Below, piece after piece: positions 1 through 9,227 of a DNA stretch of 64,000 nucleotides (positions are counted from its first letter, which is position 1; each line of letters begins with the position of its first letter). This stretch comes from Shewanella eurypsychrophilus (lineage in GTDB: Bacteria > Pseudomonadota > Gammaproteobacteria > Enterobacterales > Shewanellaceae). The stretch covers positions 4,806,102 to 4,870,101 of the forward strand of contig NZ_CP045503.2 of NCBI RefSeq assembly GCF_007004545.3, in the 5' to 3' direction. The notes under the pieces are model-generated. The model saw only the letters and a program-made list of their open reading frames with translations. It ran no database searches and was not told where the DNA came from. A program made the position numbers and the translations under genes.

Positions 1-86
1 GCGCCCGTGCAGGACACATAAAAACCTTCCAGCTCTTTTGCGTAGCTATTGTCGAATATCAAACCTAGGTCAATCTTGTTACTCAT
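1..86 (-). CDS. selO: Protein adenylyltransferase SelO, N-terminal fragment
   Basis: This partial gene on the minus strand starts at an ATG whose complement lies at 84-86 and runs off the left edge. The 28 visible residues include FDNSYAKELEGFYV, which resembles the conserved N-terminus of the SelO/YdiU family (FDNSYA followed by a GFYV-like segment). SelO is a pseudokinase-fold enzyme that transfers AMP from ATP to protein side chains and is linked to the oxidative stress response. Only the first few percent of the protein can be seen, so the call depends on this short motif. None of the catalytic residues are in the window. Confidence 0.55.
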   Translation of the reverse strand, partial: MSNKIDLGLIFDNSYAKELEGFYVSCTG

Positions 87-228
87 AAAGTGTCCATGCT
101 ATCGATAAAGAGAGGGGAAAAGCCTACAGCCCTATAGTTTACTGTACCTCAGCTTTGGCTTTAATACCCAATAATCCAAGCGCTATTATTGGGTATGTCT
201 GAGCTGGATATGCCTGAGCCGAGGGTAA

Positions 229-1011
229 CTAGTCACGATCTTTCATATATTGTTTCGGCGATTTACCTAAGGTCTTTTTAAAGAAGGTGATAAAGGCACT
301 GACCGATTCATAACCTAACTCTTCGGCAATACGTTGCACAGACCCACCCACAGCCAATTTTTGCAGGGCAATAATGAGGTGTAACTGCCCACGCCAGCGC
401 CCAAAAGTGAGGCCCACCTCTTGTTTTACCAATCTGGCTAGTGTTCTTTCGCCCATAGCAAACTCACCAGCCCACTCGGCCACAGTACGTCTATCTGCGG
501 GGTTAGCCAGCAGCCTAGATGCGATGGCATTTAATCTTGGTTCTGAGGGAGTCGGAAAGTCAAAGTCCTCGGTCGGCATATTGGTTAATTGCTCAACCAA
601 TACATCCACCAGCTTTGCTGTTGGACTATCGGGTAGGTAATGTTGATCTTGAACGGTTAAATACAGTGTTAATTCACGGATCAAAGGTGAAATTGACAGA
701 GTGCAGCTTTTTTGGGGTAAACCGACGATGTCGGGATCGACAAATAGCATACACACATTGGCATCACTAGAGATAAGATTGCTATGAGGCACCTGACTTG
801 GGATCCATGCAGCACAATTGGGGGGTACGATCAAAATGGCGTCGGCCACTCTGCATTTAAGATAACCACTCAATGCCATCACCAACTGACACTTATGGTG
901 TTGATGAAAAGGCGTCTCAGCTTCACGCTCGCCACCACTCACCCTAAGAGAAACCACTTTCTGTGGAAACGCGTCAGAATCAAAATCGGGGAACTGTAGA
1001 GACTTAGACAA
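229..1011 (-). CDS. AraC-family regulator, NimR-like
   Basis: This 260-residue transcription factor has an N-terminal cupin-like sensor (about residues 35-95, with an FHQHHKCQLV segment that includes a histidine cluster) and a C-terminal AraC helix-turn-helix pair (about 165-258). The second helix-turn-helix keeps the usual GYES.SAFI.FFKK..G.SPKQY pattern. It is divergently transcribed from an MFS exporter of the CynX/NimT type about 100 bp away, the same arrangement as nimR-nimT (yeaM-yeaN) in Escherichia coli, where the AraC protein represses the exporter of 2-nitroimidazole-type compounds. It therefore probably controls its neighbour. The inducer cannot be read from the sequence. Confidence 0.85.
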   Translation of the reverse strand: MSKSLQFPDFDSDAFPQKVVSLRVSGGEREAETPFHQHHKCQLVMALSGYLKCRVADAILIVPPNCAAWIPSQVPHSNLISSDANVCMLFVDPDIVGLPQKSCTLSISPLIRELTLYLTVQDQHYLPDSPTAKLVDVLVEQLTNMPTEDFDFPTPSEPRLNAIASRLLANPADRRTVAEWAGEFAMGERTLARLVKQEVGLTFGRWRGQLHLIIALQKLAVGGSVQRIAEELGYESVSAFITFFKKTLGKSPKQYMKDRD

Positions 1012-1118
1012 GGAAATTGACCGTTTTTAGATATAAAAAGTCACTATAGCTCAATACTGCATTAAAAATGAAGCATAAGCTACAGGCAAGTTTACACGTA
1101 CAATTAAAGGAATACTCA

Positions 1119-2372
1119 GTGACACAAGTTCACAGCTCTCGCGTAACCAATGGCGCCTTTTTGATATTAGGTGTATTGCTGATCGCGATAGGTCTACGTA
1201 GCCCTATTACTGGAGTCGGCCCACTCCTCGAGCAGATGCAGCAACAGCTGAGCTTATCGGCGACTCAAGCCGGCATGTTAACCACCTTACCGCTATTAGT
1301 ATTCGCATGTTTTTCACCCATAGCATCTAAGATAGGTCGCCGAATAGGCTTAGAACGGGCGTTAATGCTCTCTCTTTTTTGTTTGCTCATTGGCATCACA
1401 GTGCGATCCTTCGGCTCACTGACTAGTTTATTTGGCGGTACCTTGATCATTGGTGTCGGCATTGCCATTGCCAACGTGCTGCTACCCAGCTTGATGAAGC
1501 GTGATTTCCCTACAAAAGTCGCCACCATCACCTCCATCTATGTATTAATGATGGGCGTTGGCTCTGCGCTGAGTGCTAGTCTGGCCATTCCTATGATGCA
1601 CCTTGCCGACTCTCTATCCATCAGCTTTATTCCCAACTGGGCCTTTGCACTGGGAGGCATAATTATCTTCCCAATAATCGCTATTTTTGTCTGGCTACCG
1701 CAGATAAAAAACCGCACGAAGCCGACTCAAGATACACTTGAGTTTGATAGTCATAGCTATATTTGGTACTCAGCTTCTGCTTGGCAAATCACTCTGTTTT
1801 TGGCGCTGAATTCATTTTTAATGTATACCTTTATCAGCTGGTTACCGAGTATTTTAATCGACTCTGGATACAGCCATGAAAATGCGGGGGTTATCCATGG
1901 ACTATTACAATTGTTCACCGCGGTTCCTGCCATAATCATGATACCTATGATGGCCAAGATGAAAGATAAGCGATTGTTAAGTACTGGGTTAACTTCATTA
2001 GTACTCATTAGCATCTTAGGTTTTATCCTGCTGCCCACGCTAGCTATAGTCTGGTCAATGATGTTTGGCTTTGGTGCCGGTGGGGGCTTTATTTTGGCAC
2101 TAACACTCATAAGCATACGCACTAGCGATCCTCACCAAGCTGCGTCTTTATCGGGTATGGCGCAATGTCTGGGTTACTTGCTAGCGGCATCGGGGCCTGT
2201 GCTTATCGGTGCCGTGCATGAAGCGAGCGGCAGCTGGACTCTGCCTCTGCTGATATGTGTCTTCGCCAATGTGCTCTGGATTATCTTCTCTTTCTTCGCA
2301 TCGAAGAGTGAACTTATCTTATCACCACAACAAGATGAGCTTGCCCAGCAAACATTAGCCCAGCAGGTCTAA
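1119..2372 (+). CDS. MFS transporter, CynX/NimT family
   Basis: This is a 12-helix inner-membrane transporter of about 417 residues. It has the RSPITGVGPLLEQ segment after helix 1 that is typical of the CynX/NimT branch of the major facilitator superfamily, and a GRRIGLERAL loop between helices 2 and 3. The chosen start is the GTG at 1119, preceded at a good distance by AAAGGA. An in-frame ATG at 1068 would add 17 hydrophilic residues and has no ribosome binding site. Members export small organic compounds such as nitroimidazoles or act in cyanate transport; the substrate here is unknown. It is divergent from a NimR-like regulator that probably controls it. Confidence 0.85.
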   Translation: MTQVHSSRVTNGAFLILGVLLIAIGLRSPITGVGPLLEQMQQQLSLSATQAGMLTTLPLLVFACFSPIASKIGRRIGLERALMLSLFCLLIGITVRSFGSLTSLFGGTLIIGVGIAIANVLLPSLMKRDFPTKVATITSIYVLMMGVGSALSASLAIPMMHLADSLSISFIPNWAFALGGIIIFPIIAIFVWLPQIKNRTKPTQDTLEFDSHSYIWYSASAWQITLFLALNSFLMYTFISWLPSILIDSGYSHENAGVIHGLLQLFTAVPAIIMIPMMAKMKDKRLLSTGLTSLVLISILGFILLPTLAIVWSMMFGFGAGGGFILALTLISIRTSDPHQAASLSGMAQCLGYLLAASGPVLIGAVHEASGSWTLPLLICVFANVLWIIFSFFASKSELILSPQQDELAQQTLAQQV

Positions 2373-2524
2373 TATTATTGCAGGGTTAAATCAGTGATGC
2401 CTGACTTAACCCAGTTTTATCATTCATTGTTAAAATAAACCTGTATGCTGTGGGCAATGCTATTGCCTTGAAGGCCATTCCTCCTGAAATCCATATTTAA
2501 TAATTACAACAAAATGCCTCCCTC

Positions 2525-3106
2525 ATGGATCTAGATCATTGCCCAGCTGAGCATCAAAGATGTCTCCGTGTTTTGACTCAACTCGGCATCAGCGAACAAC
2601 AAGCTAAAGCCGCCCAAAAGCACTTTAAAACCTTAAACGTCCATTCAGGTGAGATCCTTTTACGCCAAGGAGATACACAAACTCACGCTTACTTTATTGA
2701 TTCCGGCGTGTTAAAAGCTTGCCATTATGCAAGTGCAGGTACTGCATTATCTAAAGAGTTCTATTTTCAACATGAGTTGTGCTTTCTGTATTGCTCCTGG
2801 CTGACTCAAGATCCGGCAAAGTATCAGCTCGAATCGATAGAAGATACTGTAGTCATTCAACTGCCATTATTCCTGCTTTCACAAATAGACTGGCAGCAAG
2901 TAAAAATAACCTTACTCAGTCAGCAACTCATCTATAAGGAGCAAAAAGAGGAGTTTTTTTTACTCAATACACCAGAGCAGCGTTACTTGCACCTAGTAAA
3001 ATACCGACCACTTTGGATAAATAAGCTTAATAATATTCAACTTGCCAGCTATATCGGCATAAGCCCAGTCAGCTTGTCACGACTAAAATCACGATTATCC
3101 AATTAA
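2525..3106 (+). CDS. Crp/Fnr-type cyclic nucleotide-binding-domain regulator
   Basis: The 193-residue product has a cNMP-binding-like beta-roll (about residues 35-125, with a GEILLRQGDTQTHAYFIDSGVLKA core) and a short C-terminal winged helix (about 145-190, ending YIGISPVSLSRLKSRL). The PxxER-type signature for cAMP binding is not obvious, so the ligand is unclear. The length and layout match the small Crp/Fnr regulators often found next to the gene they control. The next gene downstream encodes a YgjV-like membrane protein 117 bp away on the same strand. The ribosome binding site is weak. Confidence 0.8.
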   Translation: MDLDHCPAEHQRCLRVLTQLGISEQQAKAAQKHFKTLNVHSGEILLRQGDTQTHAYFIDSGVLKACHYASAGTALSKEFYFQHELCFLYCSWLTQDPAKYQLESIEDTVVIQLPLFLLSQIDWQQVKITLLSQQLIYKEQKEEFFLLNTPEQRYLHLVKYRPLWINKLNNIQLASYIGISPVSLSRLKSRLSN

Positions 3107-3222
3107 GCTGATAATTATCTTGTCACAATTATCTTAAGTTAATTACCTGATTTTATTTTGGCCCTAGCCTAGTGCACCTTAAGTTCGCAAATACGCGAAC
3201 CTAGACTCTAGATAGGGTATTT

Positions 3223-3762
3223 ATGTCTGACTTTGCTATTTCACAATGTTTAATTGCCATCGCCATTGTATTTGATCTCATCTCTTTTCAATTTAAACAA
3301 AAACAGAAAATTGTCGCGTGTTTATGCGTATCGGGAATGCTCATCAGCAGCCACTTCTATCTCCTCGAACAGTGGACAGCAGCGAGCTTAATGTTGCTCG
3401 CGTCTATACGCTATTTCGTCACGATTTTTAGTCATTCTAAGCGGATCATGCTGGTATTTTTATCTGCCAGTGTGATAGTTACCTTTTTCACTTTTACAGG
3501 TTTACTCAGTGTCATTAGCCTAGTTGGAAATGCTATTCAGACTCGAGCAGCATTTTGCCAAAGAGACCAAAATTTAAGACTGTTGATGATTATCGGGACC
3601 TGTGTTTGGCTGCTCAACAATGCACTCGTCGGCTCTTATATCGGTGTATTGATGGAAGTCTTATTTATTGGCAGCAATCTACTCGGCTATTTTCGATTTT
3701 ATGGTTTCACCCTTTCAAATAAGTACAACCAGACCGAACCTCAAGGCCAACAACATCCATAA
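3223..3762 (+). CDS. YgjV-like inner-membrane protein
   Basis: This hydrophobic protein of 179 residues has about six short membrane segments. It contains the RYF..IFS and GNAIQTRA.F segments and a C-terminal LFIGSNLLGYFRFY stretch that characterise the YgjV (Imp-YgjV) family. No biochemical function is established for the family. The gene lies just behind a Crp/Fnr-type regulator and may be its target. There is no strong terminator visible between the two, so co-transcription is possible. Confidence 0.8.
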   Translation: MSDFAISQCLIAIAIVFDLISFQFKQKQKIVACLCVSGMLISSHFYLLEQWTAASLMLLASIRYFVTIFSHSKRIMLVFLSASVIVTFFTFTGLLSVISLVGNAIQTRAAFCQRDQNLRLLMIIGTCVWLLNNALVGSYIGVLMEVLFIGSNLLGYFRFYGFTLSNKYNQTEPQGQQHP

Positions 3763-3920
3763 CTTAAGACACATTCAGCTGCTTTTTGTCAGAAAATAAA
3801 ATCAGTCTAACTAGTGATTTTAAAAACTTAGACTATGCTTTTGTTAGTTAACTTTTAAGTCTTTTGCTTACTAGCCTTGATATTGCAGCCATGACTTAAA
3901 AGTAGACAAGGAGGTTTCGG

Positions 3921-3965
3921 GTGCAAGAACATGAAAGCAATCAAAACTGCCCCCCCCTTAATTAA
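3921..3965 (+). other. Possible leader peptide ORF in the 333-base gap before the hybrid kinase
   Basis: The gap 3763-4095 contains a strong Shine-Dalgarno sequence (AAGGAGG at 3908-3914) placed 6 bases before a GTG at 3921. The reading frame has 14 codons and stops at 3963-3965. It includes a run of eight C bases (3950-3957). It is in a different frame from the kinase. The strong ribosome binding site is the only evidence for translation. Confidence 0.25.
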
Positions 3966-4095
3966 ACCAGCCCTCCAAGCTTTATGACTTGCTGTCTCGC
4001 TCAACTTACACGGTTTGAAGAGATTCATCACAGCATTCGTAAAGGGACTAATTCCAATCGGTATTAGTGCTCATGATTATTCTGGAGTCGGTAAT

Positions 4096-6906
4096 ATGTC
4101 TAAGTGGTTTAAGTGGTTTAAGTGGAATGTAGGTAAAAAAATTGGCTTAGGGTTCGCATTATCGCTCATTTTTATCGTGATCATCGCCGTAACCTCCTAT
4201 CAGAGCACTTTGAAACTCGTCGAAACATCACAGTGGAAGACCCACACCCATCAAGTACTTAAAGCCTTAAAAGACGTAATATCAAGCATGCAGGACGCTG
4301 AAACTGGCCAGCGTGGCTACCTGATAACAGGTGAAGAGAGATACTTAGAGCCATACTACCTTGCACAACAAAACATTGATCGGGACTTTAAAACCCTCTT
4401 TAAGCTCACTCAAGATAACCCCAGTCAACAAACTCGCTTAAAAATACTGGAGCCATTGATCCATGGCCCAAATGGAAAGTTTACAGAGCTAAAACAGACC
4501 ATTGATATCCGCAGAAACCAAGGCTTCGAGCCGGCTCTCGCAATTGTCTTATCTGACAAAGGCAAGCTCATCATGGATGAGATCAGAAGTCAGATAGATG
4601 AGATGACATTAGTGGAGGAGCAGTTACTCGTACAAAGAACCAATGATGCAATCTCAACGGTTGAAAATACAAAAATTGCTATGACTTCTGTATCACTATT
4701 AGCCTTGGTTATGCTGACATTCGTAGGCTTTGTTATCACTCGTAATATCGCAGCCCCTCTAGAAAAAATATCCAAAGTAGCCAAGCGAATAACCCAGGGG
4801 GATCTGCTGGCGAAAATAGAGATAAACGCTCGTGCTGATGAAGTCGGAATATTGGCAAGAAGTCTCTCAACGATGACTCATTCACTCGCTAAAAACACAA
4901 GCTTACTTAAAGAAGCCCTATCAGAGGCTGAAAATGCCAACCAAACAAAGAGTGAATTTTTAGCCAATATGAGTCATGAGATCCGCACCCCGATGAATGG
5001 TATTCTTGGCATGTTAAAACTGCTGCAGCACACAGTACTATCGAAACGACAGAACGATTATACGCTCAAGGCACAGACAGCGACGGTATCTTTGTTATCC
5101 ATTATTAACGATATTCTCGACTTCTCAAAAATTGAAGCGGGTAAGATGACCATTGAAAATGGTCGCTTCGAACTCGAAGATATCATGGGCGAACTCAGCG
5201 TTATTTTATCGACAAATTTGCAAGAAAAAAGTATCGAATTACTTTACAACATAGATCCCAATATCCCCACTAGCCTCATTGGAGACTCTCTTCGAATTAA
5301 ACAAGTTTTACTCAATCTCGCCGGTAATGCACTCAAATTCACGACCAAAGGTGAAATTATCCTGACGGTGCGCATACTAAGCCAGAGTGAAGACCTATTT
5401 GATATTGAATTTTCGATATCAGACACGGGAGAGGGGATAGCGGCAAATAAATTAGAGCACATCTTTACCGATTTCAGCCAAGCGGAATCCTCAACCTCAA
5501 GACGGTTTGGCGGCACAGGGCTAGGCTTAAGCATCTGTACCCATTTAATCGAACTTATGGGCAGCAAGCTGCAGGTACAAAGCGAATTAGGCCAAGGAAG
5601 CCGTTTTTACTTTAGCCTACAAATGAAACAGGGTGACAGCCTAGCTCAAACAACAGGTTCACCTCAGTCCATAAGCGTACTGGTTGTAGATGACTGCGCT
5701 ATGGTCAGGGATGTATTACAAACAATGGCGCAATCAAATGGATGGCACTGTGATTGTGTGAGTAGTGGCGAAGAGGCATTAGCACGACTCGAACAAGATG
5801 ATTATCCAGACTACCAAGTCGTACTCATGGATTGGAAAATGCCCGGTATTGATGGCATGGAGACAACTCGGCGCATTCGACAATTTACCGATCTTCAAGG
5901 CTGTACTCCTGTTGTGATTATGGTCACAGCTCATGGACGTGAAATGTTAGAAGGCTCTAACGAAGACCGTAACCTTCTTGATGGTTTTTTAATTAAGCCT
6001 ATTACTAATTCCATGCTGCAACAATCGGTAAAAGAAGCGCTCGACTATGAAGCAAATACTTCAAGCCAGATGATCAATGGAAGCCATCGCTTACAGGGAC
6101 TACATTTACTCGTTGTCGAAGATAACTTACTCAATCAACAAGTTGCTTTAGAGTTGTTAGAATCTAATGGAGCCAAAGTCACCCTTGCTTCCGGTGGTGT
6201 AGAAGGGAAAATGCTCGCATTAGCGGCGGATGAACCTTTCGATGCTATTTTAATGGATATGCAGATGCCTGATATCGACGGTTTAGAAGCCACCCGTCAA
6301 ATCCGTCGACACGACAGAATGTTGTCAGTGCCCATTATCGCAATGACGGCAAATGCAATGCAGTCAGACAAGGATGCTTGCTTAGAAGTGGGCATGGTGG
6401 ACCATATCAGTAAGCCTATCGAATTAGAGAACATGCTGATGACGATTCAGCGCCATACAAAAAGTAACTTCACAAATATCGAGATACTCCCAAACACTCA
6501 AGTTAATGATACTCAGCATATTTTAGATGCAAAGCAAGCCATTAATCGCTTAAACGGAGAGCGACAACTCTATATTAAATTAATCAGTGTCTTTCGAGAT
6601 GATTCCCAAAAGCAACTACAAGGGATAAAACTCGGCTTTCAAGAGAATAACATCAAAGTCGCAGCCAACAGTTTACATACCTTAAAAGGTCTTGCTGGAA
6701 CCATGGGAGCCATTGAATTGCAAGCTATTACCACTCAGATTGAGGTGAATGTAAAACAACTAATAACCGATAAAGACACACCAACTGACTCAATACGCTG
6801 GATCAGCAGCATTGAAAATGCCTTAGAGCAGGTATTCACTCAACTTGATATAGAGTTTCCCAATACTGAAAATAAAACGGTTAAAGCGCTCTCTGTGGCG
6901 CAATAA
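4096..6906 (+). CDS. Hybrid sensor histidine kinase, CHASE3-HAMP-HisKA-HATPase-REC-REC-HPt
   Basis: This multi-domain phosphorelay protein has about 936 residues from the ATG at 4096, which has CTGGAG 8 bases upstream; a longer frame from a TTG at 4015 lacks a ribosome binding site. In order it shows a membrane helix, a periplasmic CHASE3-type sensor with the MQDAETGQRGYLITGE signature, a second helix, a HAMP domain, a HisKA domain with phospho-acceptor H294 (SHEIRTP), a HATPase domain (DTGEGI and GGTGLGLSI boxes), two receiver domains with phospho-acceptor D579 (VLMDWKMPG) and D721 (ILMDMQMPD), and a C-terminal HPt domain with H861 (HTLKGLAG). All relay residues are present, so phosphate could pass from H294 through a receiver to H861 and on to a separate regulator. 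No cognate response regulator lies next to it. The N-terminus carries a perfect 9-base tandem repeat encoding KWFKWFKW. Confidence 0.93.
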   Translation: MSKWFKWFKWNVGKKIGLGFALSLIFIVIIAVTSYQSTLKLVETSQWKTHTHQVLKALKDVISSMQDAETGQRGYLITGEERYLEPYYLAQQNIDRDFKTLFKLTQDNPSQQTRLKILEPLIHGPNGKFTELKQTIDIRRNQGFEPALAIVLSDKGKLIMDEIRSQIDEMTLVEEQLLVQRTNDAISTVENTKIAMTSVSLLALVMLTFVGFVITRNIAAPLEKISKVAKRITQGDLLAKIEINARADEVGILARSLSTMTHSLAKNTSLLKEALSEAENANQTKSEFLANMSHEIRTPMNGILGMLKLLQHTVLSKRQNDYTLKAQTATVSLLSIINDILDFSKIEAGKMTIENGRFELEDIMGELSVILSTNLQEKSIELLYNIDPNIPTSLIGDSLRIKQVLLNLAGNALKFTTKGEIILTVRILSQSEDLFDIEFSISDTGEGIAANKLEHIFTDFSQAESSTSRRFGGTGLGLSICTHLIELMGSKLQVQSELGQGSRFYFSLQMKQGDSLAQTTGSPQSISVLVVDDCAMVRDVLQTMAQSNGWHCDCVSSGEEALARLEQDDYPDYQVVLMDWKMPGIDGMETTRRIRQFTDLQGCTPVVIMVTAHGREMLEGSNEDRNLLDGFLIKPITNSMLQQSVKEALDYEANTSSQMINGSHRLQGLHLLVVEDNLLNQQVALELLESNGAKVTLASGGVEGKMLALAADEPFDAILMDMQMPDIDGLEATRQIRRHDRMLSVPIIAMTANAMQSDKDACLEVGMVDHISKPIELENMLMTIQRHTKSNFTNIEILPNTQVNDTQHILDAKQAINRLNGERQLYIKLISVFRDDSQKQLQGIKLGFQENNIKVAANSLHTLKGLAGTMGAIELQAITTQIEVNVKQLITDKDTPTDSIRWISSIENALEQVFTQLDIEFPNTENKTVKALSVAQ

Positions 6907-7048
6907 GGCTCGTTTACAATCTTGTATGCAAATAAGTATCCTTCATCAACTGCTGTTCTTGTCTAACCCTATGATTAAAAACTATCCATACTGCTGGCTA
7001 TATCGTTATAGTGGAAATAGATGATTAGTCACCTTTAAAGGAACTCAG

Positions 7049-7930
7049 ATGACAGCAGATGTGAATACGGGTACAGCAAACGTAAATAGAAGCGCCCAGA
7101 TAAGCTCTGCGATGCCTACAATCCTGATAACTGGCGCATCTAAAGGCGTAGGTGCAGCCTGTGTGCATCAGTTTGCTCAAGCCTTTCCAGATGGAGTGAA
7201 CCTTGCCCTAGTAGCAAGAGGCTTAACAGGCTTACAAGAGCTTGAAGCTAAGCTAGAACAATATCCCAACGCTAAACTATTAACCCTATCGGCAGATATC
7301 GCGTGTCTTCAGGCATGTAAGACCATCATTGAAGAGACGGTTGAAACTTTTGGCAGCATCAATGTACTGATCAACAATGCCGGACTTCACCATCGAGGAG
7401 ATTTTAGCCAACAAACACCGGAACAGATAGCTGCAATGGTGGATGTAAACCTAAGATCGCCTCTTTATCTATCGGCATTGGTGTTGCCTCATATGCCTCA
7501 ATCTGGCCCTAAGGCCATTGTTATGGTGGGATCGTTGGCAGGCCGCGCCCCTCTACAGGGCGCTTCGACTTACAGCTCCACTAAGTCAGGATTGAGAGCC
7601 TTTACATATGCCTTGAGTGATGAACTTAGGGATAAAAATATCAATGTGGCAGTTGTATCACCAGGCCCCATAGACACCAGTTTTATTATGGATGAAATTG
7701 ATGAAGTCGAAGATATCGTCTACTCACAACCCATGAGCACGCCTAAACAAGTCGCCGAGGCTGTAGTGAGCCTGGCTAAAGGTAAGCAAACCGAAATTGC
7801 CATGCCCTGGTTTAGCGGCAAACTCACCACATTAGGTTATCTTTTCCCCAGTTTTCGCCGCGCAAGTCGCAGCTTGCTCTACCGTATAGGTCGTAAGAAC
7901 AAAGATAAATACCGTCGAAGGCAGACTTAA
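7049..7930 (+). CDS. Short-chain dehydrogenase/reductase
   Basis: This 293-residue Rossmann-fold oxidoreductase has the classical SDR landmarks: a TGASKGVG cofactor loop near residue 30, an NNAG motif, an S...YSSTK catalytic pair, and a PGPIDTSF segment after the active site. A strong ribosome binding site (AAAGGAACTCAG) precedes the ATG. The C-terminus is basic and contains a hydrophobic stretch (SGKLTTLGYLFPSF) followed by RRASRS, which resembles SDRs that sit at the membrane and act on lipids or sterol-like substrates. The actual substrate is not known. It stands alone between the hybrid kinase and the persulfide dioxygenase gene. Confidence 0.85.
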   Translation: MTADVNTGTANVNRSAQISSAMPTILITGASKGVGAACVHQFAQAFPDGVNLALVARGLTGLQELEAKLEQYPNAKLLTLSADIACLQACKTIIEETVETFGSINVLINNAGLHHRGDFSQQTPEQIAAMVDVNLRSPLYLSALVLPHMPQSGPKAIVMVGSLAGRAPLQGASTYSSTKSGLRAFTYALSDELRDKNINVAVVSPGPIDTSFIMDEIDEVEDIVYSQPMSTPKQVAEAVVSLAKGKQTEIAMPWFSGKLTTLGYLFPSFRRASRSLLYRIGRKNKDKYRRRQT

Positions 7931-8000
7931 TATTTCGATCAACACATCTCAGCCAATTTCACACTCATCGACTATATTTAATTCTGTCTGGTTCCATTAA

Positions 8001-9062
8001 ATGTCCGAATATATGTCGATATATTTTAATCAAATACGTACACAGAGGGGCTGTCAGTCTTACCTTATTGGCTGTCATGACACTGGTTCAGCTATTTTAA
8101 TCGATCCCGAAACCAGTCAAATTGAGCATTACTTAGGACTTCTTAACCATGATGGCCTTAGCCTTCAGTATATTCTCGATACTCACACCCATGCGGATCA
8201 TTTCTCTGCCAGCAAACAATTGGCAAACATGCTGAAAGTTCCCATCATCATGCACAGTGCCAGTTCAGCACCTTTTGTAAATATGCATGTCGATGACGGC
8301 GAGATGATAAAAGTGGGTAAATTACAGTTAACCATAATGCACACGCCGGGTCATACCGCAGACTCTATATCTATCATCATGAAGGACAGAGTTTTCACCG
8401 GAGACACCCTACTGATTGGTGGAACAGGAAGAACCGATCTGCCCACTGGAGATCCCGAGCAGCTATACACCAGTTTGTTTAGTGGATTACTCAAACTCGA
8501 TCCCGAATTAAAAGTCTATCCAGCCCATATCTACTCCCAACGGCTCCATAGCAGCATAGGTGAAGAGTTAGCAAATAACCCCAGACTTCAGAAGCGGAAC
8601 AAAGCAGAATTTATAACACTAATGCGCGCAGTCGAACTCAACACACCGGAACACTTAACCGAATCCTTACGCACCAACTTAACGGGTGCTAAGTCCGTAG
8701 AATGCTTACTCGATGAAGCTAGCAACGACATCACTTTCATCCAAGCCAAGCAGCTGTATATTCATACACAAACCGACTCGAATGAATTTATGATTATAGA
8801 TGTTCGCGAGCAGGAGGCTTTTAGCCAAGGTCATATCAAGGACGCCGTAAATATTCCTCGAGGTCAGTTAGAGTTTAAGGTGAACGAATTATTGCCAGAT
8901 CCCACAAAACGTATCGCTGTGTATTGTGAGTCTGGTAGCTTATCGACCTTAGCCACAGCAACCTTAAGAAGGTTGGGCTACTCACATGCTATAGCACTAG
9001 AGCAAGGTGTAAATGCCTGGATACAACTCGGTTACCCGCTAATGAAAAGCTCAAATAAATAG
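8001..9062 (+). CDS. Persulfide dioxygenase (ETHE1-like) fused to rhodanese
   Basis: The first two thirds of this 353-residue protein is a metallo-beta-lactamase-fold domain of the ETHE1 type. H62 of HTHADH, H118 of TPGH and D135 of FTGD fall at the spacing of the mononuclear iron ligands of ETHE1, and GRTDL and YPAH segments are also present. The last third is a rhodanese domain with a candidate catalytic cysteine C309 (YCESGS). Proteins with this fusion oxidise glutathione persulfide to sulfite and can move sulfur to or from thiosulfate, and so act in sulfide detoxification. The usual D in the PAHDY motif is replaced by I. The ATG at 8001 lacks a clear ribosome binding site; a second ATG at 8013 is possible. 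Confidence 0.85.
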   Translation: MSEYMSIYFNQIRTQRGCQSYLIGCHDTGSAILIDPETSQIEHYLGLLNHDGLSLQYILDTHTHADHFSASKQLANMLKVPIIMHSASSAPFVNMHVDDGEMIKVGKLQLTIMHTPGHTADSISIIMKDRVFTGDTLLIGGTGRTDLPTGDPEQLYTSLFSGLLKLDPELKVYPAHIYSQRLHSSIGEELANNPRLQKRNKAEFITLMRAVELNTPEHLTESLRTNLTGAKSVECLLDEASNDITFIQAKQLYIHTQTDSNEFMIIDVREQEAFSQGHIKDAVNIPRGQLEFKVNELLPDPTKRIAVYCESGSLSTLATATLRRLGYSHAIALEQGVNAWIQLGYPLMKSSNK

Positions 9063-9227
9063 ATATTTGGCCATCTGTTACTTCGCAAGACATACAATAA
9101 TTGTTTACTTTTTCCACGCGTGTCGATTATAGTTCGCACGTTCAATATAGAGATGAAATCCGATAATTTTTGTTGAACAGAACAAATACGAATCGTTTAT
9201 AAATTTAAAAATACACAGGGGTAACAA

